From contig NW_026516238.1 of assembly GCF_025602895.1 (NCBI RefSeq), positions 186,001 to 250,000 of the forward strand: a stretch of 64,000 nt of DNA, written 5' to 3'. Both the position numbers and the translations under genes were made by a program. This stretch comes from Polychytrium aggregatum. Taxonomy: Eukaryota > Chytridiomycota > Chytridiomycetes > Polychytriales. Of the stretch, positions 36,501 to 47,860 are shown piece by piece; position 1 is the stretch's first letter, and the number at the start of each line of letters is the position of its first letter. The notes beneath the pieces were generated by a model. It was not told where the DNA came from. It did no database searches and saw nothing but the letters and a program-made list of their open reading frames with translations.

Positions 36501-39500
36501 CCCTCACCTTCAAAGAGCGAGTCGGAGGGAACCTGGACATCCGAGCGAGTTGTGAACAGCAGGTGTGTCGTCGATGCACCGCCGCAGAGCATGGACCGGG
36601 ATGTTAGCAGTGGCCTGCCAAGAGCGATGCGGCCCATCAGCAACCACGGCCCAGACACCAGTCTCAGGGGTGGCCGTCTTGGATGACTCACCTTGGTTGA
36701 GCCATCAAAGTTGTAGTATTGACACATGTGACAGTCTGTGATGATCTCGTCGTTTTCGTAGTATGCCACGTAATCATAATTCATCGTGTCGTTTTGGCAC
36801 ACAAGAGAAATGATCGCATACGGTCTCTACAGATGGTGATGGCGGAGCTGTTATAGCAATAAACACTCAAGCCCGCTAATCATCATCATTACCGACCCGG
36901 CTGGGCGGACAGAGCACTGCCTCTGCCAGAGGAAGCATCGGACCAAGTCCAACAACGATCTCGACCACCGACCTCCACGATTCCATTGGCATTGAAGATT
37001 GAGTATCCCGATGCGCCGTCGTAGATCAGATTCTCAACGGCGCGCAAGGGATACGTCGAGTTGGTCGCCAGCAGCTGCAGGAACGGGGTGTCCGGGTAGA
37101 TCCGAGTGAGGTTGGTCTGTGAGACAACCGTCGACAGGGAGGTGAGCAGTCGCAGATTCGCTGCTGAGTGTCCACCGTTCCATGACTGTGCACAACGGTG
37201 CACGATTGTCCACGACTGTGCCGTCAGAGTATTACCCATGCCAGTGCCATGATGTAAGCAGCGTCGTAAATCGTTCTTGAGACGGGTGGGAGGTTGTTGT
37301 TCGCATGAGAAAGATGGCAATTGCACCGATTCACTCAACGACAGAGTGGGAGCGGGATCAGATCATCGGCTCTGCGATATGCGCACGGCTGGCGAGATAT
37401 CCACCTAGCAAACCATTCCCATGAGCTGCCCGACAACAGCGGATACATGGTTGCGTTCTGGAGCGACATGCTGTTCCATTTGTTGCTGAACTCGTTGTAC
37501 CCGACTCCGTTCGTGATGTTCGGATAAGCTATGGTTATAGCGGCCATGGAAGGCTGAGATCAGTAAATGGTGCGTTCCATCAGCACGACATCATAAGGCA
37601 ACAGTGCCGAGCCATCCGCGAACACGGATGCTTGCAGAACGTACGTACGATACATGTAGCCCTGTGCCGCTTGTATCGGATCACCGCTGAACCAGGATAG
37701 GTCCAGATACTCGTAGTACGGGATGTTGATGCCCTGAATGGTTCGGTGTGAGCACCTGGGAAGGCATCCTGGACGACCCCACTCAGCGACACCGACATCG
37801 GGCCGACGGCGCCACTGACCATCCAGACATATGTTGGGCCCACCAAGCCGCGCTCATATGCCATGTAGTAGAGATCGGATGTGTATGGAACCGAAGCACA
37901 GACGATGATGATCTTTGCCCTTGACTTTTGGAGATTCTCGAGAGGAATGGCCAGGTCGGAGCGGTTCCCTTGAGTGGGTCCGTAGAATCCCTGGTGGCGA
38001 TTGCGAGTCATGAGGCAGTCAGGCAGCCAGACAGTCAGGCAGTCAGGCAGCCAGGCAGTCAGGCAGTCAGGCAGCCAGGCAGTCAGGCAGTCAGGCAGCC
38101 AGGCAGTCAGGCAGTGGACTGTGGGTACTCTGGGACTGGGCACTCGGGGTTGTTTGACAGAGCCCAGATCCCGGCCCAGAGATCCAGGCCAGACCAGTGC
38201 CCCCCCCCTGTCCGTCACTCCACCGGCTCGGGTGCAGTTCCCACCTGCTCGAGAACGATATTGAATCCCATTGCGTTGGCGACGGACTTGGCATCGTCCC
38301 TTGCTGCAGGACATGACGCATGGGTGAATATGGCGTGTCCCAATCGTCCGTGCTCGTGAACATGATTCGGCTCTGGCAATCCACTCTGCTCGGAACTCGA
38401 TACGACCCACAGATCGAGACGACATTTGCAGCGGCTGGCTCACTGGCATGCTTACCCGTGGTTCCAAATGGCTCACGACTGTACATTAGAGCCACCTGAT
38501 TGTGAGTTGCCGGATGAGCAGATCAGTCGGCCGACACGAGAGATTCGCCCCCGAGGCGAGACCACTCGGACCAGTTGGATCGCTGGACCAGTCGGATCAC
38601 TCAGACAGTTGGATCACTCAGACAGTTGGATCACTCGGATCACTCACGGCACCTCAGCTCTGTTCAACAACACGGTGCATACCGATCGCCATCCCATGGC
38701 TCTGGCAAAGGCGAATAGTGCTTGGAGATAGTATATGCTGGGCTCAACAAGAGAGAGATAGGTCTGCAAGCACAACTCGGTGAGACGGCTATTGCGTTAG
38801 ACGGCCCCTGTGGGATCACTCCTGTGAGGCAACCACCGAGCCATCGGGACATCGGGACATCGGGCCATCAAGCAGTCAGGCTGCGTGCGGCTGGAACCGT
38901 ACCGGGTATGCTGTCCTGTTGGTGAGTATGGTTGCGGAGGTGAACAGACCGATGTGGAGGATCTGTTGATGGGCAGCGAGGTCAGTAAGCAACAGGCAGA
39001 TCAGTCGCCGGGTCTCTGAAGCGCGAGACTCACACGATAGAAACCGGAGATGGTTGCTTCATATTCATTTTGCTGAAGATATGGCGGAGGTGTGAGTCGA
39101 TGATCCAACGAGATTTGCACAGAGCGTCGCGGGCGGACGCACCCCACCTCGCTGGTTGTGTCTCCGATCACAGCATTGATGCCGTCGTTTTGTATCATAT
39201 CGAGGAGACCGACTCTGGAACGAACGCCGGCAAGGAGCCGCACTTGTGAGCGGCGAGTTCGGCGCAGCAATAGTAGCAAGTGCAGTAAGTGCAGCAAGTG
39301 CATGTGAGGCCCAGAAATCGCGCTTCGAACCATTACATTCCGTCATTAGTCAAGTAATGACTGTTTCTGACGACAGGCACTAGCGTGACATCTGCTCGTC
39401 GAGCACAATGAAGGTCATATTGGGTCCTGGGTGAGCATGGCGTCGATCACGGACGGAGGTTTGCATGAGAACGAGCGACGCGAAAGGGTCTGCATGCACC

Positions 39501-39735
39501 GGCGTCAATGGCGCATGAACGCACTCGGCAGGATCGTCGAGCTGTTGTTGATTTCGTTGAAAGCCATCTGGATTGTTGGCAGGAGATATGGACCCTCGGT
39601 GATTATTGCCGGATCGCTAAAGTCGTAATTGAGGCCGACCTTGACCGCGACGGATCCATGATGCACGGCATCGACCATGTCGGCCAAGATGGAGAGCAGC
39701 CACAGGACCAAGAGAGACCCAAAGACACGCAGCAT
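33566..39735 (-). CDS. Receptor-like protein: periplasmic-binding-type ligand domain, Cys-rich stalk, multi-span membrane domain
   Basis: A large minus-strand gene with more than 20 short exons; not all junctions were resolved. Exon 1 starts at the ATG at 39735 with a signal peptide (MLRVFGSLLVLWLLSILADM) followed by VKVGLNYDFSD and the ANF-receptor-type block GPYLLPTIQMAFNEINNSS. Later exons carry the same fold: GLLDMIQNDGINAVIGDTTS (39.2 kb), LQALFAFARAMGWRS (38.7), DDAKSVANAMGFNIVLEQ (38.25), KSRAKIIIVCASVPYTSDLYY (37.9), SRTIYDAAYIMALAW (37.25) and GASGYSIFNANG (37.0). A Cys-rich stalk follows (CKPCPVGAVCQSGS, CSQCPSGQYEWGGQCTHC). Then come about eight hydrophobic spans, from IAVGVAAFVAIFVVVCILCV (35.5) to IIPCVLLVPVKIF near the end, and a short basic tail. 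The layout resembles class C receptors, but I do not recognise the membrane domain as a 7TM GPCR. Confidence 0.7.
35388..35453. repeat. 12 bp minisatellite in a receptor intron
   Basis: Six tandem GCATACTCGCCG/CAG units. It lies just after the donor GTAAGC that follows the first membrane-span exon of the receptor gene, so it is intronic. Confidence 0.9.
38010..38115. repeat. AGGCAGTC/AGGCAGCC minisatellite in a receptor intron
   Basis: About 13 octamers alternating AGGCAGTC and AGGCAGCC. It lies between two ligand-binding-domain exons of the receptor gene. Confidence 0.93.
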
Positions 39736-40335
39736 TGCTCAGAGAAGGCAATTGCCTGATGGATGCATGTGGTTGGGAAATGGTGGTGGCCGAGATGGTG
39801 GTCGCCGGGTTGATGGTCGTCGGAATGATGGTCGCCGAGGCAAGCCACAAGGCAAATCGCCGAGAGGGAAGTGTCCCGTCGGTCCGGCAGCGAATGTGGT
39901 CAAAGTCCATGGGCCACAGTTGTCCCATAGCAGGATGCAGAGCCGAGTGGTATCGTCACTGCCAATCAGGCAGCTGTATCACTCTTCTGCGCTGCGCTCG
40001 GCGATGGAGCTGCACACCACGACCATGATCCCGGCTGCATAGCTGTGACGATCGATACATAGCTCTGCGTCAGGTCCATTGTCGTTCATAGATATCGAGC
40101 AGCGGGACCATATTCGTGTGGGGCCATAGATATCCCGGCCAAGATACTCTTGTTCCACCCACATCCCGGTGCCGCTGTTGCATTCGCTCGTTCATGGATG
40201 GATTTATTGGGGGCAGCTGGTGCTCAACGCAGGTTAAGCATCAGAAATATAAGCAGGACAGTCATGGAGAAGCGTGCGGTTCAGCAAGCCAGAACGGGGA
40301 GACGTCAGAGACGAGACAAGACCGACGATGGACCA
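39736..40335. other. Intergenic stretch, no supported gene
   Basis: About 600 bp between the receptor start and the end of the pseudokinase-Sel1 gene. It contains GGTGGTCG/GATGGTCG-type degenerate repeats at about 39782-39840 and no convincing exon. Confidence 0.5.
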
Positions 40336-43189
40336 CTAACGAAGATACTGCGCCCTGATATCTTCGTCTTCGAGTTCTGACCCGGTACTGCCGTGCTCTG
40401 CAGCCATATTAAACCAGTATTTGGCCATATCGGAGTCAGGCTGGACACCTATGCCACTTCGATAGCATCGCCCCATGTTCAGCCGGGCATCGGCATTGCC
40501 CTGGTTTGCCGCCTGGCGATACCAGCTGATGGCCTCATCACAGTCCTTCCGTACACCTTTGCCCTGCTCGTAATGCTCCCCAAGGATGTTTTGAGCCCAG
40601 GGGTTGCCATTATCAGCGGCCATTCGTACGTAGTCCAGACTTGCTGCAGGATCCGGCCGAGGGTTGGTGGTGTTCGTGAGCCAGAGTCCGAGCCAGAGTT
40701 GGCAGAGATCTCGAGATTGCTCGTTAGCAAGCCTTTCGATGGTTGTCAGGGCCGAGCCCTGCTGACGAGCAACACCAAAGCCGCTGAAGAGACAGACAGC
40801 CGCCAGGTGCCCGCAAAGCCAATCTGACCTTGCACCGAGAGAACAGAGGCGGTGGAAGAGGGCGGTTTCGACAGAGCTGACTCTCGTCAGCCCTCCGAAG
40901 CAACCGGCATCCTTGAAGGAAAACTGAGGACAGTTGCTCTTCTCCATGTACTCGAGAGCCTTGTTCTGGTCAAAGTCAGTGCCTCGTCCGAGGTAATGCG
41001 ACCAGCCAAGCATCTGGGTGGCTATGGCTTTCAGTCCGTCGCTCGCTGACTCGCTGACCTCGGTCCAGTGGAAAAAGGAGCTCCTGTAGTTTTGACTCAC
41101 ACCGAGGCCAAGGAAGTAGAGCCAGGCGAGCTGGAACGAGGCACGGATGCACGGACGGGCCCCAGTGACGCTACAAAGCTTGAACACGGGCTTCCACACG
41201 TCATCGTCGGTATCGGGCTCGGCGTCAATAACCAGCTGCGCGACATCAGCACAGGCCTCGATGTCACCCCGCTGGAGTCTTGGAATCAAAGCTGCGGGTA
41301 TTTGGACAATATCTTGAATGAGCCTGAGCTCGCGTTCCGTCAGAGTGCTCGTCTGTGGCGTTGATGCCACACTGAGTGGCGTGCTTGAAGCACAATGTGA
41401 CAGGTGGTGGCGCGGGGTTCAGTCGTGGGGGGGGGATTGGGTGAAAGCATGCAGGTACAGAGTGATGAGAGAGAAGCAGTAGTCGTCGGGAGAATAGAGA
41501 GTCAGTCCGTTGCCGTATCACTGCAACTTGATAAGCGACTGCGCATACTACAGAGCAGGGTGTGAACAGTGCTTCTTGAGCAGGTTTGAGCAGTCCTCAT
41601 CGAGCAGGGTGATCGGACAGAGCAGCGCTCTCAGAAGGTCGATGCACTTACGGGTGTGGCTCATCGTCCGTCGGGAGAGTGGTGAAGTATTCAAGGCGAA
41701 GAACAATCTCCTCAAAGTAGGGTCGGTCATGGCGATCGCCATTCCAACAGTCTTGGATGAGCAACCACAGATCTTCATTCAAGCCAGGGATCCTCGGGGG
41801 ACGTTCGCCACGAAGAAGAGCCGTCTGTTGGCTCCTCGACCTCATGGGCTGGCCCTTATCATCGACCCAGCTGTGTCCCTTGTTCATAACTTCGTAGCAG
41901 AGGATCGCGAACGCATAGACATCGCTTTGTTCGTTGGTGCTGGCAGGACCATCAGTCCCGACACCAAAGAGCTCGGGGGCCATGTGGAAGGCGCGTTCTC
42001 GGTGCGCGTTGTGCAGATTGTGGTGGAAGCTCATGGAGACGTTTCTGGTCCGGGACATGCCAAAGTCGGTTATGACAGCATCAAATCCATTGTCGAGCGA
42101 GACATTGGCCGTGGTGAGGTTGCCGTGGACAACGCCGTTGGCATGGAGATAGCTCATGCCGCAGGCCACTTGATAGATCCAGCGGATTTTATCCCTTGTG
42201 GTGTACTTGTTATCAGGATTGGTGATATACGCCTGGAGAGTGCCGTTTGTCATCAGAGGCGAGACCATGAAGAGCCTCTCGTCAGTGTCGCAAGCGCCAA
42301 TGAGAGTGAGGATGTTGGGGTGGTTGAGATTCTTCCAGACGAGGAGTTCACGGCGAAAGTACTTGACGTCGCTCTCGGGGTAGGTGCCAAAGAGCTGCTT
42401 GACGGCAACAGGGGAGCCGTGGTACTTGGCCGAGTACGTTTGAATATACCCATCTTCGCTAATCGGGAAGGTAGACTTGTCCATGATAGACAGCGGCGAA
42501 ATGCGCCAAGATTGAGGCTCCATGGACCTCGACGCCGGCGACTGGCGTTGGAGCAGCTGGAGAACGGGATTGATGGCATCGATGACGCCCTGTTGGGTGC
42601 CTCTGGTGGCCGTCTGGATGGCATCGGTCAGTCGCCGGATCTGCCATTCTTGCATGTCCCGGAGCTGGATGCCAGCACCGGCAAGGGCGGCATTTGGGTC
42701 TTTCTGGAATTGCTCACGGAACTGGCCAAGCCTGGTGGCGTCTTGAATCTCGTCGCGGGCGACGGCTTGAGCGACGGCTTGGCCGTTTCGGCGAGCTTGG
42801 TTGGCGATGCCGATGGTGAGAGCCAGCATAATGCTCTCTCGGAGACCTCTGAGCTCCCGAGCAAAGCCTTGGATCCGTTGGCGGGTGTCGAATCCACTGA
42901 GGACCATTTCGAGCCAAGAGCGCGACTGGATCTTCTGTCGAAAGAAGCGCTCAATCTTGGAGTGAAAGTCGTCGAGACGCCTCACCTGCCTAACAAACAC
43001 GGGGCCGTTGTCCTCGCATCCAGCGAGCATCTCCAAGAGTAAGTAGGATTCTTGGGCCAACTCGGACCACGTGGCTTCGTTCTGACCAGCGGCCTTGACA
43101 TCGTTGAAGATCTTTTGGATCGAAGTAATGGATGCGCGAAGCGGCATCGGTGCGGCGTGTTGGAGAATGCCGAACGCAAGAGTGTCCAT
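40336..43189 (-). CDS. Helical domain, TKL-type pseudokinase and Sel1 repeats in one protein (MLKL-like architecture)
   Basis: Exon 1 is 43189-41652 and exon 2 is 41371-40336. The apparent stop of the kinase frame (CCG TAA) lies inside a perfect GTAAGT donor, and an acceptor CAG at 41374-41372 restores phase exactly: 858 codons including stop. Residues 1-150 are helical (IFNDVKAAGQNEATWSELAQ, LDDFHSKIERFFRQKI). The kinase domain spans about 255-510. It keeps the ATP lysine (SPVAVKQL), an RREL helix-C Glu, TDFGMSR and HMAPE, but the catalytic loop reads VVHGNLTTANV: HGN replaces HRD, so the proton-accepting Asp is missing, and the Gly-rich loop is degenerate (SEDGYIQTYSA). Exon 2 has Sel1 repeats, for example NPWAQNILGEHYEQGKGV and NADARLNMGRCYRSGIGV. 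A plain TKL kinase next to a separate Sel1 gene is the alternative. Confidence 0.8.
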
Positions 43190-43857
43190 GTTGCCGATAG
43201 CCCCAAGGGCGGGCGGATGGTGGTGCTGGGAGTGGTGGTGCTGGGAGTGGTGGTGCTGGGGGAGGGGGATTATATACCCAAGGGAGGCACAGCAGCCGAG
43301 GGTATCCAGACACTGCAGCTGGCTCTTGCCAAGGGGCAGAAACATCACAGCACGCCGCGTGACACCGAGCGTGCCCCAAAACGGCTCGAATGGTCGCCAA
43401 AAGGAAAGAGCGATTCGCGTTTGACATTGGCGACAAGGACTGCTGGGCCGCTGAAACCAGCGGCCATCGCCGAGGGGGTATCCAGCTGCTGCCCTCGGGC
43501 CAGGTCGCTGTCGCCGCACGGCACCCCAGAGCCGTCCCCCCAGCACCACCAAGACCGTCCTCCCTCGGATGGCCTGGATCCAAGGACCGCTCGGGGCCGG
43601 GGCCGCATTGGACTGTGACCTCGACTCTGGCTTTGCCCCGGCCTCGACTCTGGCTTTGAGCTTGGATTCCAGCAGCCGCGCGCTTCTTGGGTCGCCTCGG
43701 TCTGCTCCGATCTCTCCTCCGTCTGCAGAGCCGTCGGACGACCCAAAAGCCGCATCGGCCAAGCATCCATCCTCTTTCGCTGGTCTCCGGCCTCCCTCTG
43801 TCCACCCCCACGCGATCGTCTCTGGCCCGATCCTTCGGGTGCTCACCTTCATGATTT
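43190..43857. promoter_or_regulatory. Divergent region between the pseudokinase-Sel1 gene and the coiled-coil gene
   Basis: A 668 bp gap between two outward-facing starts. Three copies of GGGAGTGGTGGTGCT lie at about 43216-43262, just upstream of the pseudokinase start. The minus-strand frame is open through much of it, but the encoded sequence is low-complexity His/Gln and Arg/Pro, so I keep the start at 43189. Confidence 0.4.
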
Positions 43858-45034
43858 ATGTTCAATCGACAGTCACCCTCACGAGAACCCCGGCCCCTCC
43901 CGAGGCTGAACCAACCCGGAGGCCGCCGTGCTCCTGCAGAAGCGGTGCATTCCTCGTCTCCGCCACGTTCACTACCAAAATCGACGGCAAAGCCCCTTCG
44001 ACATCCCGGGCCGGTAACCCTTCCGCTGCAGTCTTCGACCAGAGCCCCCACTTTGATATCTGTCCGGGACCACGATGATCTCCGGATCAAAAGCCAGCAG
44101 CTACAGTCCCTGCTAACGGACTCCGAAGCCATGATCCAGAAGCAGCGAGACGAGATCCGGGTGCTCAAGCAGGTCTTGTGCGAGACACTCTTTGGCGAGC
44201 GTCATTCCGAAGTAGGATCGGAGCCGCCTGGGCTGTCGCAGCAGCTTGAGACCCATCGTCGTTAGGTCGCCGCTGCCGTTCTTGCCAGTTCCGGCGACCG
44301 AGAACCCGTCTCGATTGTCATTGCTGTTCTCGGAGGAAACCGAGCTTCTGGCTTTCTGCTGCATATTCACTTTGTGCCCTCCACCTCGCCCATTCCAGAC
44401 CCAGGCTGCGTCGATCATGGACAGGGACTTTAGCATCTATGCCGAAGGCGGCCATGCACTCTCGGAGCTTTCTGCTGCATTGCCGCCCAGAGAAAAGTCT
44501 TGGATCCTGTCTCATGAGCCCATCGATCCCTCGTCCTCGTATCAGCTGGACCGCATCCGGGCTGAGCGAGACGACCTTCGCTTCAAGTACCAAAGCGCCT
44601 TGAACGACGCACAAAAATACTCAGAGCTAGTCGAGGGCCTCAAGAGCGAGCTCGAGAACACCTACATCGACAATATGGCGCTCAACGCTCGCATCGAGCG
44701 GCTGCAGTGCACCCAGCCCATCGCCGACCATCTCCACCACAATGCTGTCCCGGGCCCGCACTGCGCTCCTCGGTTGTCTGGGGAAAAGAGGCAATCCGGG
44801 GGTTGGGACAACTCGCTCGCCCTGTCGCCCTGCTCGAGCAGCCATGGCCCCTCACTTGGGGACTATGTTGAATTGAAGCACCGATGCGAGCAGCTCGAGA
44901 GGGAGCGCGATAGCCTCGAGGAAGAGCTCATTTTGCGATACAGCCAGCTCCGAGAAAACGAAAAGCTCTATCGATCCGAGTTGATGCGGATCCTGGCCAC
45001 GGTGGGCCAAGCGCATCTGCGGGAGCTGGAGTGA
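43858..45034 (+). CDS. Unknown coiled-coil protein
   Basis: Two plus-strand open frames join well as one gene: exon 1 43858-44211 (donor GTAGGA) and exon 2 44405-45034 (acceptor CAG), in phase, 327 residues. Residues 1-65 are Arg/Pro/Ser-rich and probably disordered. Helical coiled-coil segments follow: RIKSQQLQSLLTDSEAMIQK (about 75-95), DRIRAERDDLRFKYQSALND, YSELVEGLKSELENTYIDNM, and at the end LKHRCEQLERERDSLEEELI. A Ser/Pro/His linker separates the helices. The protein ends HLRELE. I recognise no family. The coiled coils would suit a centrosomal, flagellar or trafficking scaffold, but nothing shown here decides it. If the GTAGGA donor is wrong, these are two separate small genes. Confidence 0.55.
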
Positions 45035-45379
45035 CGGAAAGTGGGGAAGGTCTATTGATCTACAACGCCACTGCCGAGGACGGCGGGGCCTCCTTCGATG
45101 CTAGACAGGCACCGGCAATAACCTCTGTCCGACTTCCACGGCCATCACGGGTGATGGTCGGTCATTCTATACATTCTATACATTCGCGATCCATGAATTG
45201 CGAAATCTCTATCACACAATGGTGCTGCTCATTTGTGAATGCGACTCAGATGCGCAACGCCCTCCCTCTTCCTCACGTATGGATATGGTGCACCAAGCTG
45301 CTCGATGGCGTCGCTCTGGAGCCGAGGAAAGCAGCCAATATAGAGTGTATGATCAGCTAGCGGACGAGGCTCGATGCCC

Positions 45380-47078
45380 TCATATCTGATTTGGCATGAC
45401 ATCCATGATGTGATCTGACTGGCTGCGGTTTGCTTCTTGACCGCCGCTGCCATTGATTATCCGATGCTCGGACTTTGGTGCGGTCTTTCTCCAGGGATTG
45501 CGCTCGCCAGCACCCCGATTCTCAAGGTACTCCAGCGTTGATATTCCAAAGGCCACTGTGGTTTGTGGAGAGACAGAGCCGTTTCAGAACCCATGCGCCA
45601 CAGAAATCAGACGGTCGCAGCGACCACTCGCAAGGGAAACAGTGGATCGAATGCAATGGGCAATGGCGAGGAGACTTACTGAGTCGAATGTGGAAGATGG
45701 TCAGATACCACATTGCCCCCGCAATCACGATACAGATCATCGAATACAAAAACACAACCGACACCACAGCGATGCCAACATTGGGCCCCTGGCCAAACAT
45801 CGAAGCCACTAGGAATGATGGATATCACCCAGATTAGCTGCGCTTGTTCAGCAACACGAGGAATGAGACGGGCTCTCACGATAGCTTCGGGACTGTTGCT
45901 GCTTACACTGGCTTTGGAAGTCCTCGTGGCGAGTATAGTATTGGCTGATGACATAGCATGCAATGGCCCCGTAGAGTGTCGTTGTGATCGAGGTGAGCAG
46001 CGAGGTCGTGAAGAACTGTCTGTAGTTCAGCCCACCGATGCAGGTCGAGAGGTACGGGCAATGGTGATCAAATTGAGCGACGCACTTGTTGCAGGGCTGC
46101 AGAAGCGATTGTCGATTGTGTCATCGTGAGTTCCTCTTGGCCCACGCAAAGAGCCCATCTTTTCCTCCTCCTCCTCTTGCTGCCGCTGCGACCTCCGAGT
46201 CCGAGCATCCCGGCATCCACCAGCCTACGGCAAACCGCAATCACCAGTACCTTGCAATGCTTGGTCGTTGGCGCCACCACGACGTTGCAAATGTTACAGA
46301 AGCCTGTGGCCGGATCGATCACAGGCACTCCGGCGTACTTGATAAAGTCGATATTGCGTTGCACGTTGGCCAGTCGCACGTTTGGGTCTTCCGTGTTGAT
46401 GCTCATTGTCCAGAAAGAAAATACGGCCTGGGCAAATGACAGCAGACCCATGACCACAAACGCCGCGACCCGGAATTCGTCACTCAGGAAGCGGGCATTG
46501 AACAGGAAGAAGCCCAAAACAACCACAAGCCATGTTCCCCACTGGCAGAGAAGATAGACTTTGGGGTGTGAGAATATCCACCAGCGCAGCGGAGACGATA
46601 CGCGAGACCGCATTCGAGATATTAGTGGCTGGGAGAACGGCGATCCGCACCCCGAAAGCGCCGCACACCCTGCCTCCAATTCAGTCGCCACCCTTCCGCA
46701 ACATGATCGCCGAGACACCCGTCCGCGCGATCGCCAAGCTATTGGGGATGCAGTCGCGACGGAGAAGGTGCCGTATGCATTCGATTGTACCCATAGCAGC
46801 TTGCGCACCCGCACGCGCAGAGAGGCTCACTCACTATGAAACGGCTGCTGCCAGCCCGACCGCTTCGACCAGGCGTTGAAGAACTTGGGATCAAAGTGGT
46901 CCGAGGAAAAAAACAGATTGTGGTTCAGGACGACGCAGGGCATGGCCACCTTCCCCGATGGCTGAGGCCTCGGGTCGTCGTCCATTTTCGTGTCCGCTGA
47001 CTCGCCCATCTGTTCGGAGGTCAGGATGACCGGAACAAGACCTCGTTGCTTTGACTGTGGAAAATCGGCGGCCGTCAT
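45380..47078 (-). CDS. DHHC-type palmitoyltransferase
   Basis: Integral membrane S-acyltransferase that moves palmitate to protein cysteines. The order fits the family: N-terminal cytosolic exon (ATG at 47078) with LFFSSDHFDPKFFNAW; two membrane spans (YLLCQWGTWLVVVLGFFLF and VAAFVVMGLLSFAQAVFSFW); the Cys-rich domain split by an intron near 46240, with FCNICNVVVAPTTKHCK and then CNKCVAQFDHHCPYLSTCIG; GGLNYRQFF; two more spans (SLLTSITTTLYGAIACYVIS and GIAVVSVVFLYSMICIVIAG). The last exon (45555-45380) begins in the TTxE-like motif STLEYLENRGAG and ends at a TGA. All catalytic DHHC residues are present. Introns 1 and 2 are uncertain: the junction before WWIFSHPK needs an unusual acceptor. The substrate protein cannot be inferred. 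Confidence 0.85.
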
Positions 47079-47860
47079 GGAGGTGGAGCTCGGCCGCGAC
47101 GAGGTCCCCCCCTGGCGACGAGCGGACAGTAGTTATGAAGAGTGTGTGGATGCCGATAGATGGTCCCCAGAGGAAGCAGGCGGGCCTCCAAATGACTCCG
47201 GGCTGTGGACTCCCAACCTCCTCTGGAGCCCTCGTCGATGCCATGCACCTCAATCATGCGGATATTCTCCGGCGCGACCTGCACTATTCAGCTCAATCTC
47301 TGGAGCTGGCAAGATGCCTGTTTGCTCGAATCAAGATCAAGAGATCAAGTGATCAAGTGATCAAGTGATCAAGAGATCAAGAGATCAAGAGATCAAGAGA
47401 TCCGCAGACTAGCCACCATATCTGTTGGGCTGCTCGAGAAGGGAACATAGTCGCAAACCCGCCGGACCTGGCTTTGTGCAAGCAGGCCATGTGATTTCAT
47501 CCGTCAAACTCGATTACTCTCACTATCGCATGCCTCATTGATTGCTACTGCTTGCAGATATCTTATGGCACGGCGATGCGTACTCCAGCAGCAAGGGCAC
47601 AGAGATTCTCCCGGGTGCCCTGGCTTGCTGTTCCCACACCACTCCAGGACTCTTCCCCCCCCCATTGGCGAGAACCCCCAACGGCGGGCTTCCCTCCCCC
47701 GATCCTCATAAGCGCACGTGAACCACCAGGTTCCCCGCGGGTGCCCGGCTTGCTGCCACCATTCGATTTCGATGTCGGCGTATCGATCCTGATCTCGCTC
47801 AGCACGCACTCTGCCGTCTTCTTTCCACGCGATCCCAGCATCACACCACCGTATTCAACC
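47079..47860. other. Intergenic stretch with GATCAAG repeat
   Basis: About 780 bp between the DHHC gene and the ARL2BP gene, whose starts face outward. A tandem GATCAAGA/GATCAAGT repeat occupies 47335-47402. No supported gene. Confidence 0.55.
47335..47402. repeat. GATCAAG(A/T) tandem repeat
   Basis: About seven 9-10 bp units GATCAAGAGA or GATCAAGT in direct order. Confidence 0.9.

Noticed and set aside
38010-38115. CRISPR-like or telomere-like array
   Set aside because: 8 bp units without spacers and not of telomeric type.
40336-41370. A stand-alone Sel1 gene starting at the first codon of its open frame
   Set aside because: The first codon there is GTG, not ATG, and the frame joins the upstream kinase exon in exact phase, so one fused gene is the simpler reading.
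41510-43042. A 510-codon forward open frame opposite the pseudokinase
   Set aside because: It is the complement of the kinase and helical-domain exon; no independent motif.
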